The notes: a model not told the origin generated them from the sequence alone. A stretch of DNA of 17,500 bases from Symbiodinium natans (GCA_905221605.1 CAJNDS010000036.1:785190-802689), one strand, 5' to 3'; counted from the first letter of the stretch, positions 1 to 7,585 are shown. Made by a program: numbers and translations.

Positions 1-192
1 CGATATCGGCTTCGGAGGCAGCAGCTCAAGTGCCACTCAGTCCTACGTAGGGATACAAATATAGGTGCCCTAGATACGGGTATAACCAGTTGTATTTATA
101 GTTGCCCTACAAACTTAAAACCGTAAGCCATAAATCCCACTTATAGCTACCCATGAGGACCTGCAAGTGGGTGAGTCACCATTTCCGCGGGG

Positions 193-240
193 AGCGTTAG
201 AGGGGATCGGAAGCCATCAACAAAGGGGATCGGAAGCCAC
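193..240. repeat. short direct repeat
   Basis: The 15-base string ggggatcggaagcca occurs twice in tandem, a few bases apart. The rest of 1-316 holds only AT-rich sequence with several tatag-(t/c)-ccc-like strings and no gene I can support. Confidence 0.6.
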
Positions 241-471
241 GAAGAAGGAACCCGTAAAAAAATTAGAAGCTGAACTGCGGCCTGCTCTCTGGTACGCAGT
301 GTCGTTGTCCTCGCAGGGTGGGTTGGCGTGGGTGGCCTGGGGGCCACCGGAGGTGTGGCCGCCGGCCAGGCGTCGGTGGCTGCTGTGGCTACTGGAGGAG
401 GTGCCGTTGGTCCAAACTGGGCTGCTTTGCAGCTCCAGTGCTGTGTATCTTGGACTGGGGCACGTGCTCAC

Positions 472-809
472 CGGCACGAGATAGTGGTCATCCCACTCCC
501 TCTGGAAATACCGATGCTCGCACCAATAGTTGAAAGAAGTCGCCTCTAGTGGGCTTCTGTGGTAGACAAAAAAAAGCATACTTGAAGGTTCATGGGGTAG
601 TATACACTGGGGATGTAACTTGATTTGCTCTAGAGATAACCCTATTTGGGGCACTACGTATCAACACCCCATGAACCTTCAAGTAGGGTTTAAGGGGGCT
701 TGGGCTCCCCAAAGATGCAAAGGTAATTCCAGACAGGCAAGCATCGCGCAGCTCCGCGTTCTTGTCCTCAAACGTCTGCAAAAAGTCGTAGATGGCTGCC
801 TCAGCAAAC
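472..809 (-). CDS. two candidate exons of an unrecognised minus-strand gene
   Basis: Product not recognised. On the minus strand, exon 735-809 encodes AIYDFLQTFEDKNAELRDAC and a few residues before it. It starts after an AG at 811-810, at the edge of a telomere-like array, and ends at a GTCTGG donor (734). Exon 472-556 starts after a strong acceptor (T-run then CTACCACAG, AG at 558-557), encodes FNYWCEHRYFQREWDDHYLV among 28 residues, and ends at a GTGAGC donor (471). Phases agree: the first exon leaves two bases, the second supplies one, giving CTA (Leu). The 178-nt intron (557-734) carries an inverted repeat. Aromatic and charged composition looks like real protein. Further exons on either side were not found. 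The alternative is a plus-strand Gly/Ala-rich frame at about 317-450, also preceded by a plausible acceptor. Seen: frames and splice motifs. Inferred: the gene model. Confidence 0.42.
579..685. repeat. 20-bp perfect inverted repeat inside a candidate intron
   Basis: Arms 579-598 (tacttgaaggttcatggggt) and 666-685 are exact reverse complements separated by 67 bases. A third copy of the motif, identical over 21 bp to the reverse complement of 668-688, lies at 14650-14670. This looks like the termini of a small non-autonomous element; no target duplication is visible. Confidence 0.8.
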
Positions 810-810
810 C

Positions 811-868
811 TTCAACCCTAAACTCTAAACCCTAAACTCTAAACCCTAAAACTCTAAACCCTAAACTC
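811..868. repeat. telomere-like array, CCCTAAA on plus, CTCTAAA variants
   Basis: About eight heptamers alternate CCCTAAA and CTCTAAA. The array abuts the acceptor of the candidate exon 735-809, so on the minus strand it would form the 3' end of an intron. Confidence 0.9.
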
Positions 869-939
869 TGCACTCGCAAGCCCTCAGGAAAATATTCCGA
901 AGTCCTCCCACCTGAAACCAAACAATGGGAAGCGCACTT

Positions 940-1545
940 GCAACTGAGTCATGTATACATGTATCTAATCAAAACAAAGAAATCTGAAATAACAAGCAAA
1001 CAAAAAACACAAAAACTGTAATCAGTAGGGAAAAGTAAATAATAAGTAATGAGCAATAAGCAATAAGTAATCAACAACAAAGAAGATACAATTAATCATG
1101 AACAATCAGTAGTCAGTACTACGTAACGAGGAACAAGTTAAAATAAAAATAAAAAAAATAAAAAAATAACAAACGATAAACCATGGAAAAAAAGATAAGT
1201 TACAAGTAAGAATTATCAAGCAATAACTAATCACTGATAGCTCATGACTCATAACGAATATCTCATAACCAAGAACTACCAAATACTAACAATACCTAAC
1301 AACTAATACCCAATAACTAATTACGAACAACTAATAACGAGCAACGAATAACGAAAAACTACTAACTACAAACTAATTGCCACTAACTAATGACTAGACT
1401 AAGAACTACTAACTGCTAACTACTAACTGGCAACTTATACATAGGAACAAGTAAGAAAGAGAAATAAACAAAAACGACAATGACAACAGTAATAATAACA
1501 ATCGTAATAACAGTAATCATCATCATCATGATCAGTAGTTTGTGT
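940..1545. repeat. AT-rich low-complexity region
   Basis: This stretch is A-rich and G-poor and is built from degenerate words such as aactaata, actaacta, aataacga and aacaag. It ends in a short (CAT/ATC)n patch near 1515-1531. It resembles an eroded simple satellite. No frame in it looks coding, and 1546-1762 also holds no gene I can support. Confidence 0.7.
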
Positions 1546-1762
1546 ATATAAGACGGACGTATTTGTTCCTTTCTTTCTTCTCCCTGAATCCCAAAGCCCC
1601 TAAAGCGGGGTCCCAGCTGCTGTGTCTTGGACCGCAGCAACCTGGTCAAGCCCGAAATGCGAGCCGAGATGACGATGGATGGCAGCTGTTTGAGGTGGTG
1701 GGGAGAGGATGGCGATGGCGGCCAAGAAGCAGAAGAGGCAGAGCAGAAAGAGCGGAAGGTTC

Positions 1763-1876
1763 CTTAGGGCTTAGGGTTTAGGGTTTGGGGGTTTGGGGTT
1801 TGGGGTTTGGGGTTTAGGGTTTAGGGTTTAGGGTTTAGGGTTTAGGGTTTAGGGTTTAGGGTTTGGGGTTTGGGGT
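1763..1876. repeat. telomere-like array, TTTAGGG on plus, block structured
   Basis: About 16 heptamers in blocks: a few TTAGGGC/TTTAGGG, a run of TTTGGGG, eight perfect TTTAGGG, then TTTGGGG again. The array lies about 100 bases beyond the stop codon of the EF-hand gene. Confidence 0.95.
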
Positions 1877-1980
1877 CGCTTTTGTGCCAAGTTTTCCCCC
1901 GCAGAAGTTTTCATTTGAAGGTTTTGGGGGTCAAGGCTTAGGGATCTTGATCCAAGCTCGGCAAGAAAAAGGGGCTCTAC

Positions 1981-2835
1981 TTAAAGGCCGAGGTTCTTGA
2001 TTAAGTCTATCAGACCGTCTTCCAGGCTAAGCCTTTCCAACAAGACTTCCAAGCGAACCTGTACGTGGCCAATGTCTTGCTGCAGCTCCTGGAGAAAAAC
2101 AACCAAAAGAACCAAATAAAAAAAAAAAAGAAACAAAGGCTTAGGGTTCGAAACCCTAGACCCCAAAACCCCCGAAGGCCCCCCGTCAAATTACCATGGA
2201 CCACTCCTGTGGGGAGACGTGACCATCATGGTCCGCATCGAACTCGGCCGTATTAGCCTGCTCCTCCAGTGCGGACTTGCGCAAACCTTACTGTTGGCGA
2301 CTATCTCATGAGGGAATGAGGTATGAGGTACCCTATATCCCCCTACATATTCCCTTTAAGGGAGTATATAGGGTACCCTACATGATATACCCTTTAAGGG
2401 ATTCCCTAGGGTACCCTATCTTCTGAATTAACCAACAGTAAGAAACTGCGGCGCTGCTCTTGGGCTGCGATGACCACCACCGCGGCCATGGCCGCGTCTC
2501 CCGACTTGTTCAGGACCCACGGCGCTTTAGTCTCGACCCCAGAAAAATGCTGCACAGGATGCAGAGGGTTTAGGGTTTAGGGTTTAGGGTTTAGGGTTTA
2601 GGGTTTAGGGTTTAGGCTTAGGGTTTAGGATTTAGGGCTTAGGGCTTAGGGCTTAGGGTTAGAGTGAACCTTCCAACACTTCACCGTTCATGCCTGTCAC
2701 TGCGTCCATCGTGAGCGAGATTGAAGCAAACTTAGGTGAGCGAGCTTTTTGTTTTGCTCCGGTCACAATGCATGCTCTCGGCGCGTCTGGCCCACCAACA
2801 TTGGGCTCGGCCTGAGTTGCATCCACTTCCAACAC
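1981..2835 (-). CDS. EF-hand protein gene, 3' part, four exons
   Basis: A calcium-binding EF-hand protein of unknown type. Proposed exons, in transcript order: 2835-2670, 2524-2447, 2286-2195 and 2088-1981 (TAA at 1983-1981). The third encodes FDADHDGHVSPQEW (within 2242-2201), a complete 12-residue EF loop with D1, D3, D5, G6, V8, S9 and E12, flanked by helical sequence. The last encodes a Leu-rich, possibly coiled-coil tail ending KNLGL. The 2194-2089 intron is canonical: ATG|GTAATT donor, long T-rich tract, CTCCAG|G acceptor, phase 0 on both sides. The 2446-2287 intron is an introner-like element, phase 1. The 2669-2525 intron holds a telomere-like array; its acceptor is uncertain (AG before 2524, or TGTGCAG before 2549). 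All four exons join without a stop. The 5' end and start codon are not identified. The EF-hand and last two introns are strong; exon 2835-2670 is weaker. Confidence 0.72.
2287..2442 (-). mobile_element. introner-like MITE forming a spliceable intron
   Basis: This 156-bp element has perfect 11-bp terminal inverted repeats (cttactgttgg at 2287-2297, ccaacagtaag at 2432-2442). It is flanked by a 4-bp target duplication, aaac, at 2283-2286 and 2443-2446. Inside are two copies of a ~29-bp palindromic module (2352-2380 and 2390-2418), each ccctttaaggg followed by tagggtaccct(a). A further inverted pair (2327-2338 with 2366-2377) could fold into a long stem. No transposase is encoded, so it is non-autonomous. 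On the minus strand the upstream duplication supplies the GT donor (GCA|GTTTCTTAC) and the terminal repeat supplies the AG acceptor (CAGTAAG|GTTTG). Removing 2287-2446 rejoins the EF-hand reading frame exactly. Confidence 0.75.
2565..2662. repeat. telomere-like array, TTTAGGG on plus
   Basis: About 14 heptamers, first TTTAGGG, then CTTAGGG variants toward 2662. It lies wholly inside the proposed 2525-2669 intron of the EF-hand gene, so the transcript would read it as CCCTAAA. Confidence 0.95.
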
Positions 2836-3318
2836 CTACGAGCAGCCGTGCTCTAGGAACCGAGCACTGAGCATGAGAACAGCAAGCGCTTTGAACCAGA
2901 AAAGACCTTCAACTCCAGTAAAAAATGCAAGAAGTCTCATGCAACGCTGCACACTGGCCTCCGCTGCACATCTGCTACATGTTGGTGGCCTGGAGCTCCC
3001 CAGGGCCGGGCTGTGCCTCTCAAGCTACGTCGCCACTGCTGCGTGAGGACATGTGAGGACGCGTCCGTGTCAGGAGACCGCGCGTAATGCATGAGACGGC
3101 GAGCAGGAACTAGAAGACACACATGGTTTCGAATAGCTTGATGTTTTCTTCCGAAGTTTTCTGCCCTAAACCCTAAACCCTGAGAAGACGTGGTCTGGGT
3201 GTGCACCCAAGGTCATGAAGTGTAGGCGAAGAGGGTATTATGATATCACTCAGCTGATTAGACTTTTGCTCTTGACCATGCCCGGAGTTGAGTTGTGGCC
3301 CTAAGCCCAGGTCCACTT
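2836..3318. other. spacer with ambiguous coding-like frames
   Basis: A minus-strand frame at about 2960-2840 encodes hydrophobic sequence (GVEGLFWFKALAVLMLSA) but ends in TAG directly before the first proposed EF-hand exon. It could be an upstream exon or chance. A two-to-three-unit CCCTAAA array lies at 3164-3181. Nothing else here can be supported. Confidence 0.3.
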
Positions 3319-3365
3319 GAGGGGTTTAGTGTAGGGTGTAGGGTTTAGAGGTTAGGATTTGGGGG
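3319..3365. repeat. degenerate telomere-like array, TTTAGGG on plus
   Basis: Around six diverged units (tttagtg, tagggtg, tagggtt, tagaggt, taggatt). Bases 3366-3559 that follow are open in several frames on both strands with conflicting plausible translations, so no gene is called. Confidence 0.7.
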
Positions 3366-3559
3366 GAGTCCTGAGTGTGGCGTGCGCGCGAATGGTGGCG
3401 TCAGCGAGTTTCAGGGTTTGTAGCAGGGTTTGCGGTTTATGGGGTTTGGGTATGGAAGGTCGGCTTCTACCGAATGTCTTGCGAGCTTTGAAGGGGTTTC
3501 TGGCTGCGGGGTGGCCTTTCTGGAAGATCTCGACGTGCCTCGGAACTGTCAAATTATAG

Positions 3560-3669
3560 CCCTAAACCCTAAACCCTAAACCCTAAAACCCTAAACCCCT
3601 CGCCCCTAAACCCTAAACCCCTAACCCCTTGACCCTAAACCCTAAACCCTAAACCCTAAACCCTAAACC
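3560..3669. repeat. telomere-like array, CCCTAAA on plus
   Basis: About 15 units with one GC-rich interruption (cccctcgcccc near 3596-3606) and some CCCCTAA/CCTTGAC variants. It faces the 3790-3861 array in opposite orientation across 120 bases of unique GC-rich sequence. Confidence 0.95.
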
Positions 3670-3789
3670 AAACCGACACGCACTCGCCTCGGCTTTTCGA
3701 GCTCGGATGCCTCCGAGACGCTCCGAGGCTGCGCAGGATCCATGGCTCCGAGCCCTGAAAGCAGAACTCGGGAAAATGCGCTACGATAG

Positions 3790-3861
3790 TTTGGGGTTTA
3801 GGGTTTAGGGTTTAGGGTTTAGGGTTTAGGGTTTAGGGTTTAGGGTTTAGGGTTTAGGGTT
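3790..3861. repeat. telomere-like array, TTTAGGG on plus, nearly perfect
   Basis: About ten near-perfect TTTAGGG units, the most homogeneous array in the window, suggesting recent origin or homogenisation. Confidence 0.97.
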
Positions 3862-4260
3862 TGCAATAGTGACCCCCAAAACCCTGTTTTAATGACTGTG
3901 GCTCCTAGAGTACGCACTCTAAGCCAATCGACTCTCCTGCCAAACCGGGGGGGGGGGCATGGCATGTGCGACTGCAGATGTTTCCACAATACTTTCATAC
4001 TCTTTAGAGGATCTTGAACTGCACGGACAATCCCAGGCATCAGGGATGGTGCACAGGCACCGAACACTAAAACTTCATAAAAACCTGCAAGAGGCTCTTA
4101 CCAAACCCCAAACCCCAAACCCCAAACACGATGGCTTCACAATGTGAAGTGGTTTTCGTAACCTTTTTGAGAGAGAGGTTCCCACGCCTTCAACTTTGGC
4201 CTTCAAGTTACGGCCCGACCATTGAAGTGCCACCATAAACCTGACCAGATGGTTTACCAA
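3862..4260. other. spacer with possible exon-like frames and a small CCCCAAA array
   Basis: A minus-strand frame around 4045-3980 (including MPGIVRAVQDPLKSMK before a GTATTG) and a plus-strand frame over the same bases both look protein-like, so strand cannot be decided. A run of nine G lies near 3948-3957. Four CCCCAAA units lie at 4101-4127. Confidence 0.3.
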
Positions 4261-4303
4261 AGTATACTATGGTAGACTGGGGTATATTGGCCCCTGACAC
4301 TAG

Positions 4304-4355
4304 CAGTCCTTGCTAGGGATTACAGCACCCCCTTCATAATCCCTTTCGAGGACTG
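4304..4355. repeat. imperfect inverted repeat, stem-loop
   Basis: Arms 4304-4322 and 4337-4355 are reverse complements at 16 of 19 positions with a 14-base loop. The stem can extend a few bases further with one mismatch. It lies downstream of the secreted-protein gene. No other feature is seen between 4261 and 4638. Confidence 0.65.
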
Positions 4356-4638
4356 TTAGCTGTTAGCAGAAGGGAGAACATCCCAAGTGGCATATTCTGG
4401 TATACTCGAGTGTTTTCCACAAGTCCAGGAGCTGTAATGGGCCGCAGCGCTGACTTTTAGCTGCGACGTTGCGATGCTGTGCGGAGCGCTCAGGAAAAGG
4501 AGTCCCGGAATGGGAATTTCCGAGAGTCAGGAGCTAGCAAAGAGACCCAGCATACTAGGATCGTATTGAACTAGACCAACCCCAGCTGCTAGTTGGCCCC
4601 TGATTTTCGGAAGAAAAAACCTACGGTGACCCCTCCCA

Positions 4639-6216
4639 TCACGCGCCTTCGTGCGGCAGGTTGTGGATCGCACAGCTAGGGGCCGTTACTTCAGACCCAC
4701 CCGGGAGGTAGCTGCGAAAGCCTGGGTTGTCTTCAACACATGTGGCCACCTTGCCCACCGCAAGGGTGAGGACCGCGATGTCGGAACTTCTGGGAAAGCC
4801 CGGCTTGGTCGACGAAGTCGGGCTATAGGGCTCCCCCGCCGTGCATTTCTGGTCCTTGCAGGTGATGAGGGAGCAGAACGGGTTGCCATATTCCTGGCCA
4901 TGATAGCCCCCTCCCCAGCAGGCAAGCACCCGATCGTTCCACAAACGCTGCACTCCACCTTTGTACTGCGGGTGTCTGGACTTGGGCAGGTCCAGAATGA
5001 AGACCCCCTTGACCGAGGAGCCAGAGATGGAGAGAAGGACACACTTGTTCGGCTGCTGATAGTGGCAATAGACTGCCTGCGTGGACGTCATCGCGGTAAG
5101 GTGGCCAAAGCCGAAATCCTTTCCGCCCAAGTCGAACTCGTGTTCCGGACCGGCAGAGATGGCGTCACCCTTGAGGGTCAGGATCCTGCAGTTCATCTTA
5201 GCGTCGTTGTACGCCAGGTTGTAGCAGGCAAGCACCTTGCCTGCAGACAGCAGGCTGGTGTGGACCATGCCATAGGTCACCTTAAAACTATCCACCAACG
5301 TGCTGCTGGGCCCCCGCTCCAGAGATCCCTCCTTGTCGGTCATCACCCAACAAGTCAGGTGGTGCTTCACGGTCCTTTCAACATTCTCATTGCCGCACAG
5401 CAGGACCTTGTGCTCCTCAAGGTACAACAGCGTCGGCATGTAGGTGTACTGCATGGGGCTGACCCGATTTGGCATATCCTGCTCCTTGGTTTTGGTGAGA
5501 CTGCGGGCATTGGACGTCACCGTGTAGCACCTCAGAATCGAACCCGCATGCCGGCAGATGGCGACCTTGTTCTCTGAAATTTGGGCGCCGTGTTGTGTGC
5601 CGCTGGGAATGTCGAGTCGATCACCAGTCAGGACGCCACCCACAACCTCCTCAACTGCCTGGCACTGCATCCCTTTTCCCCCAATGTTATTGCGCGCGCA
5701 AACCAGGAATTTGTTGCCGGTGAGGCGTGCCAGGTAGGGGTGTCTGTTGGCCGTCTTCTCGAAGTCCACAAGCGTCATCTCGGGCTTGACATCGGCACCG
5801 AGGACTGGAAGCGAATCCCACACCTTGGCGGGGTTCTCCTCGTGTTGGCACAAGTGCGAGTGCTGACAGGTGAAGCCGCCAGAAGACTTCGGCTCCGCGA
5901 CACACTGCCAATGAAATCCAGCAGCATCAATGTCGTAGCTTTGCTTGCATTTCGCGTCCGCGGTCGAGGAGTCGCCACTCAGCGACTGGCAGTGCCCATC
6001 CTGTTCCCCATAGATCTTGGAGATGAGGTTACCCTCGCATGCAGGGAAAACCCTGGAAGAGTTCACCGCCAGCTTAACGCAAGCAACGACCGTAAGATGG
6101 CTCAGCAGGCCAATTGCCCTAGTGGGCAGCTTCATTGCTACTTCTCCGCACCAGGGGATGTGATCTTGAAAACAGATTCCTGCGGTTTCATGCTCAAGAC
6201 ACAGGTCGCCTAGCAT
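4639..6216 (-). CDS. secreted seven-repeat, Cys-paired propeller-like protein
   Basis: Function unknown; probably secreted or lumenal. The frame gives 525 residues from the ATG at 6216. The ATG at 6135 (residue 28) is the better start: MKLPTRAIGLLSHLTVVACV is a classic signal peptide (K/R n-region, hydrophobic core), and G at -3 is favourable. A six-Cys segment follows (C60, C76, C90, C105, C117, C123). Then come seven units of about 50 residues, at roughly 162, 211, 262, 318, 372, 421 and 476. In most, the first Cys lies in a (K/R/Q)-(V/F)-x-x-C strand (FLVCA, VLLCG, VLACY, VLACW) and a second Cys follows 8-22 residues later (C173/C185, C221/C230, C274/C289, C331/C343, C384/C392, C433/C448, C493/C515). 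Seven such units suggest a seven-bladed beta-propeller with a disulfide in each blade. No catalytic residues are recognised. The frame has no introns and ends at TGA (4641-4639). Confidence 0.85.
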   Translation of the reverse strand: MLGDLCLEHETAGICFQDHIPWCGEVAMKLPTRAIGLLSHLTVVACVKLAVNSSRVFPACEGNLISKIYGEQDGHCQSLSGDSSTADAKCKQSYDIDAAGFHWQCVAEPKSSGGFTCQHSHLCQHEENPAKVWDSLPVLGADVKPEMTLVDFEKTANRHPYLARLTGNKFLVCARNNIGGKGMQCQAVEEVVGGVLTGDRLDIPSGTQHGAQISENKVAICRHAGSILRCYTVTSNARSLTKTKEQDMPNRVSPMQYTYMPTLLYLEEHKVLLCGNENVERTVKHHLTCWVMTDKEGSLERGPSSTLVDSFKVTYGMVHTSLLSAGKVLACYNLAYNDAKMNCRILTLKGDAISAGPEHEFDLGGKDFGFGHLTAMTSTQAVYCHYQQPNKCVLLSISGSSVKGVFILDLPKSRHPQYKGGVQRLWNDRVLACWGGGYHGQEYGNPFCSLITCKDQKCTAGEPYSPTSSTKPGFPRSSDIAVLTLAVGKVATCVEDNPGFRSYLPGGSEVTAPSCAIHNLPHEGA

Positions 6217-6687
6217 GGTCCCACATGCAGATGAGGCAGGGCTAGTAAATCAGATGCCGGACCTGCATCCCCTGGCTGAAGCTAGATGCTTCAATACGCA
6301 GAAGATGCAAGTACTTGTCGACCTCCAGTCCAACACCCGCATGAGTTCCGAGACCCACACGAATCCCCCCAAAAAGACCAATACCCCTTAATTAAGGAAT
6401 CGACTTCAAACCGCAAAGGGATCGGTAGTATGGTTTCAGGAACGTTCCTTCACTAAGGTGTCTTGGGCTCTTTGGGTGCACGTCATACTACTTGCTGTTG
6501 GCCTTGCTCCCTCCCAGGTCTCTACGTCGCGCTTTTTTGGGCAATCGACATGCGATGGCAGCGCTGGTCCGCATGAGCAGCAGCCAGAGACTCCAATAAC
6601 CCCTTAGTTATGGAATAATCCTTAAACCACATAAGGAACCCTGTAAGAATTTGAGGATAAAATTTAAGAGGCCGGCGGAGTGGCGGT
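6217..6687. other. upstream region of the propeller gene with a diverged repeat pair
   Basis: Two ~46-bp related strings, 6378-6423 and 6593-6640, share the order ccaata, ccccttaattaagg-like, ttaaacc/tcaaacc and aaggga/aaggaa. The first contains a 12-bp palindrome, ccttaattaagg (6386-6397). They may be promoter elements or remnants of a small element. No TATA box or spliced-leader remnant was recognised. Confidence 0.4.
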
Positions 6688-6782
6688 CTTAGGGTTTAGG
6701 GTTTAGGGTTTAGGGTTTGGGGTTTGGGGTTTGGGGTTTGGGGTTTAGGGTTTGGGGTTTAGGGTTTAGGGTTTAAGGTTTA
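6688..6782. repeat. telomere-like array, mixed TTTAGGG/TTTGGGG on plus
   Basis: About 13 units: a TTTAGGG block, a TTTGGGG block, then alternating units ending in TTTAAGG. It bounds the array-free island containing the propeller gene. Confidence 0.95.
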
Positions 6783-6970
6783 GTGACAAAGGTCACAGTT
6801 TTTACATTGGGGTCTACAAAGGGGCCGGTTCATGGAAAGTCCTTGAAGAACTTGCCCCCATTGCGGTCAGAGTGCACAATGCCCTACAGCCAGAACCCTC
6901 GACCCACAGCCCCCAAAGCCCCCAAACCCTAAACCCATGCTGCAAAGCTCCCAATGGTGGCAGCTGGACA

Positions 6971-7113
6971 CCTAAACCCGAAACCTTAAACCCTCAACCC
7001 TCAACCCTCAACCCTAAACCCTAAACCCTAAACCCTAAACCCTAAACCCTCAACCCTAAACCCTAAACCCTAAACCCTAAACCCTAAACCTTCAACCCTA
7101 AACCCTAAACCTT
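6971..7113. repeat. telomere-like array, CCCTAAA on plus with CCCTCAA block
   Basis: About 20 units. The left part is CCCTCAA-rich and the rest mostly CCCTAAA, with one CTTCAAC. A small related patch (cccccaaagcccccaaaccc) lies just upstream at about 6910-6936. Confidence 0.95.
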
Positions 7114-7181
7114 GCATCAAAGACTCCCACTCTCCGGCATTGGCCGCAAGCCTAGTCTCCTTCGTCCGATTCTTCGGCTGA

Positions 7182-7388
7182 ATTCCTTTAAGGGTTCCTT
7201 TTTAAGGGCTCCAAAAAGGGTTCCTAGGCTAGGGTTTTAGGGGCTAGGGTTTTAGGGTTTCGGGTTTAGGGTTAAGGGTTCCTATAAGGGCTAGGCTAGG
7301 GTTTTAGGGTTTCGGGTTTAGGGGTTTCGGGTTTAGGGTTAAGGGTTCCTATCAAGGTTTCCAATAGGGTTCCGAAAGGGTTCCCAAG
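7182..7388. repeat. compound array of AAGGGTTCC, TAGGGTTT and TTTCGGG words
   Basis: Telomere-like words (tttaggg, ttttaggg, tttcggg) mix with aagggttcct modules. A ~44-bp segment at 7240-7284 recurs at 7292-7352 with an internal 15-bp insertion, so part of the array is itself a tandem duplication. Confidence 0.85.
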
Positions 7389-7495
7389 CGTATCGGAGGC
7401 TTCTTGGCTCAGAATACAGGCGTGTTGAGAAGCAGAACAGGGTTTGGGGGGCTTTGCTTGCATTCGGAGCAAAAACAGTCATTGTTTCATGTCCC

Positions 7496-7576
7496 AGCCC
7501 CTATACTATAGTAGCGGGGCTCGGTTTACGCTATAACAGCTACTAATATAGTCTCCTATACTATAGTAGGAGGGCT
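7496..7576. repeat. palindromic element with two tactatagta cores
   Basis: The 10-bp palindrome tactatagta occurs at 7504-7513 and 7559-7568, each in a C-rich/G-rich stem. The outermost bases are agccc (7496-7500) and gggct (7572-7576), an inverted pair. It could be a small foldback element; no target duplication is visible. Confidence 0.55.
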
Positions 7577-7585
7577 TCGGGTTTG

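Noticed and set aside
317-549. Plus-strand Gly/Ala-rich frame overlapping the minus-strand exon at 472-556
   Set aside because: It has a plausible acceptor, but the overlapping minus-strand exon has better splice sites on both sides. The strand cannot be settled without transcripts.
1763-1876. A chromosome end
   Set aside because: Arrays are short, internal, variant-rich and in both orientations, with genes on both sides. No terminal tract is present in the window.
2840-2960. Minus-strand hydrophobic frame resembling a channel transmembrane segment
   Set aside because: It is suggestive given the downstream EF-hand, but it ends in TAG directly before the next exon and no in-phase splice site links them. 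Kept only as a note.
4651-6213. Long plus-strand open frames (308 and 210 codons) opposite the propeller gene
   Set aside because: They are codon-aligned antisense of the real gene. Stops there can only arise from TTA, CTA or TCA codons, which the gene nearly avoids, and the translation lacks the repeat and signal-peptide logic of the minus strand.
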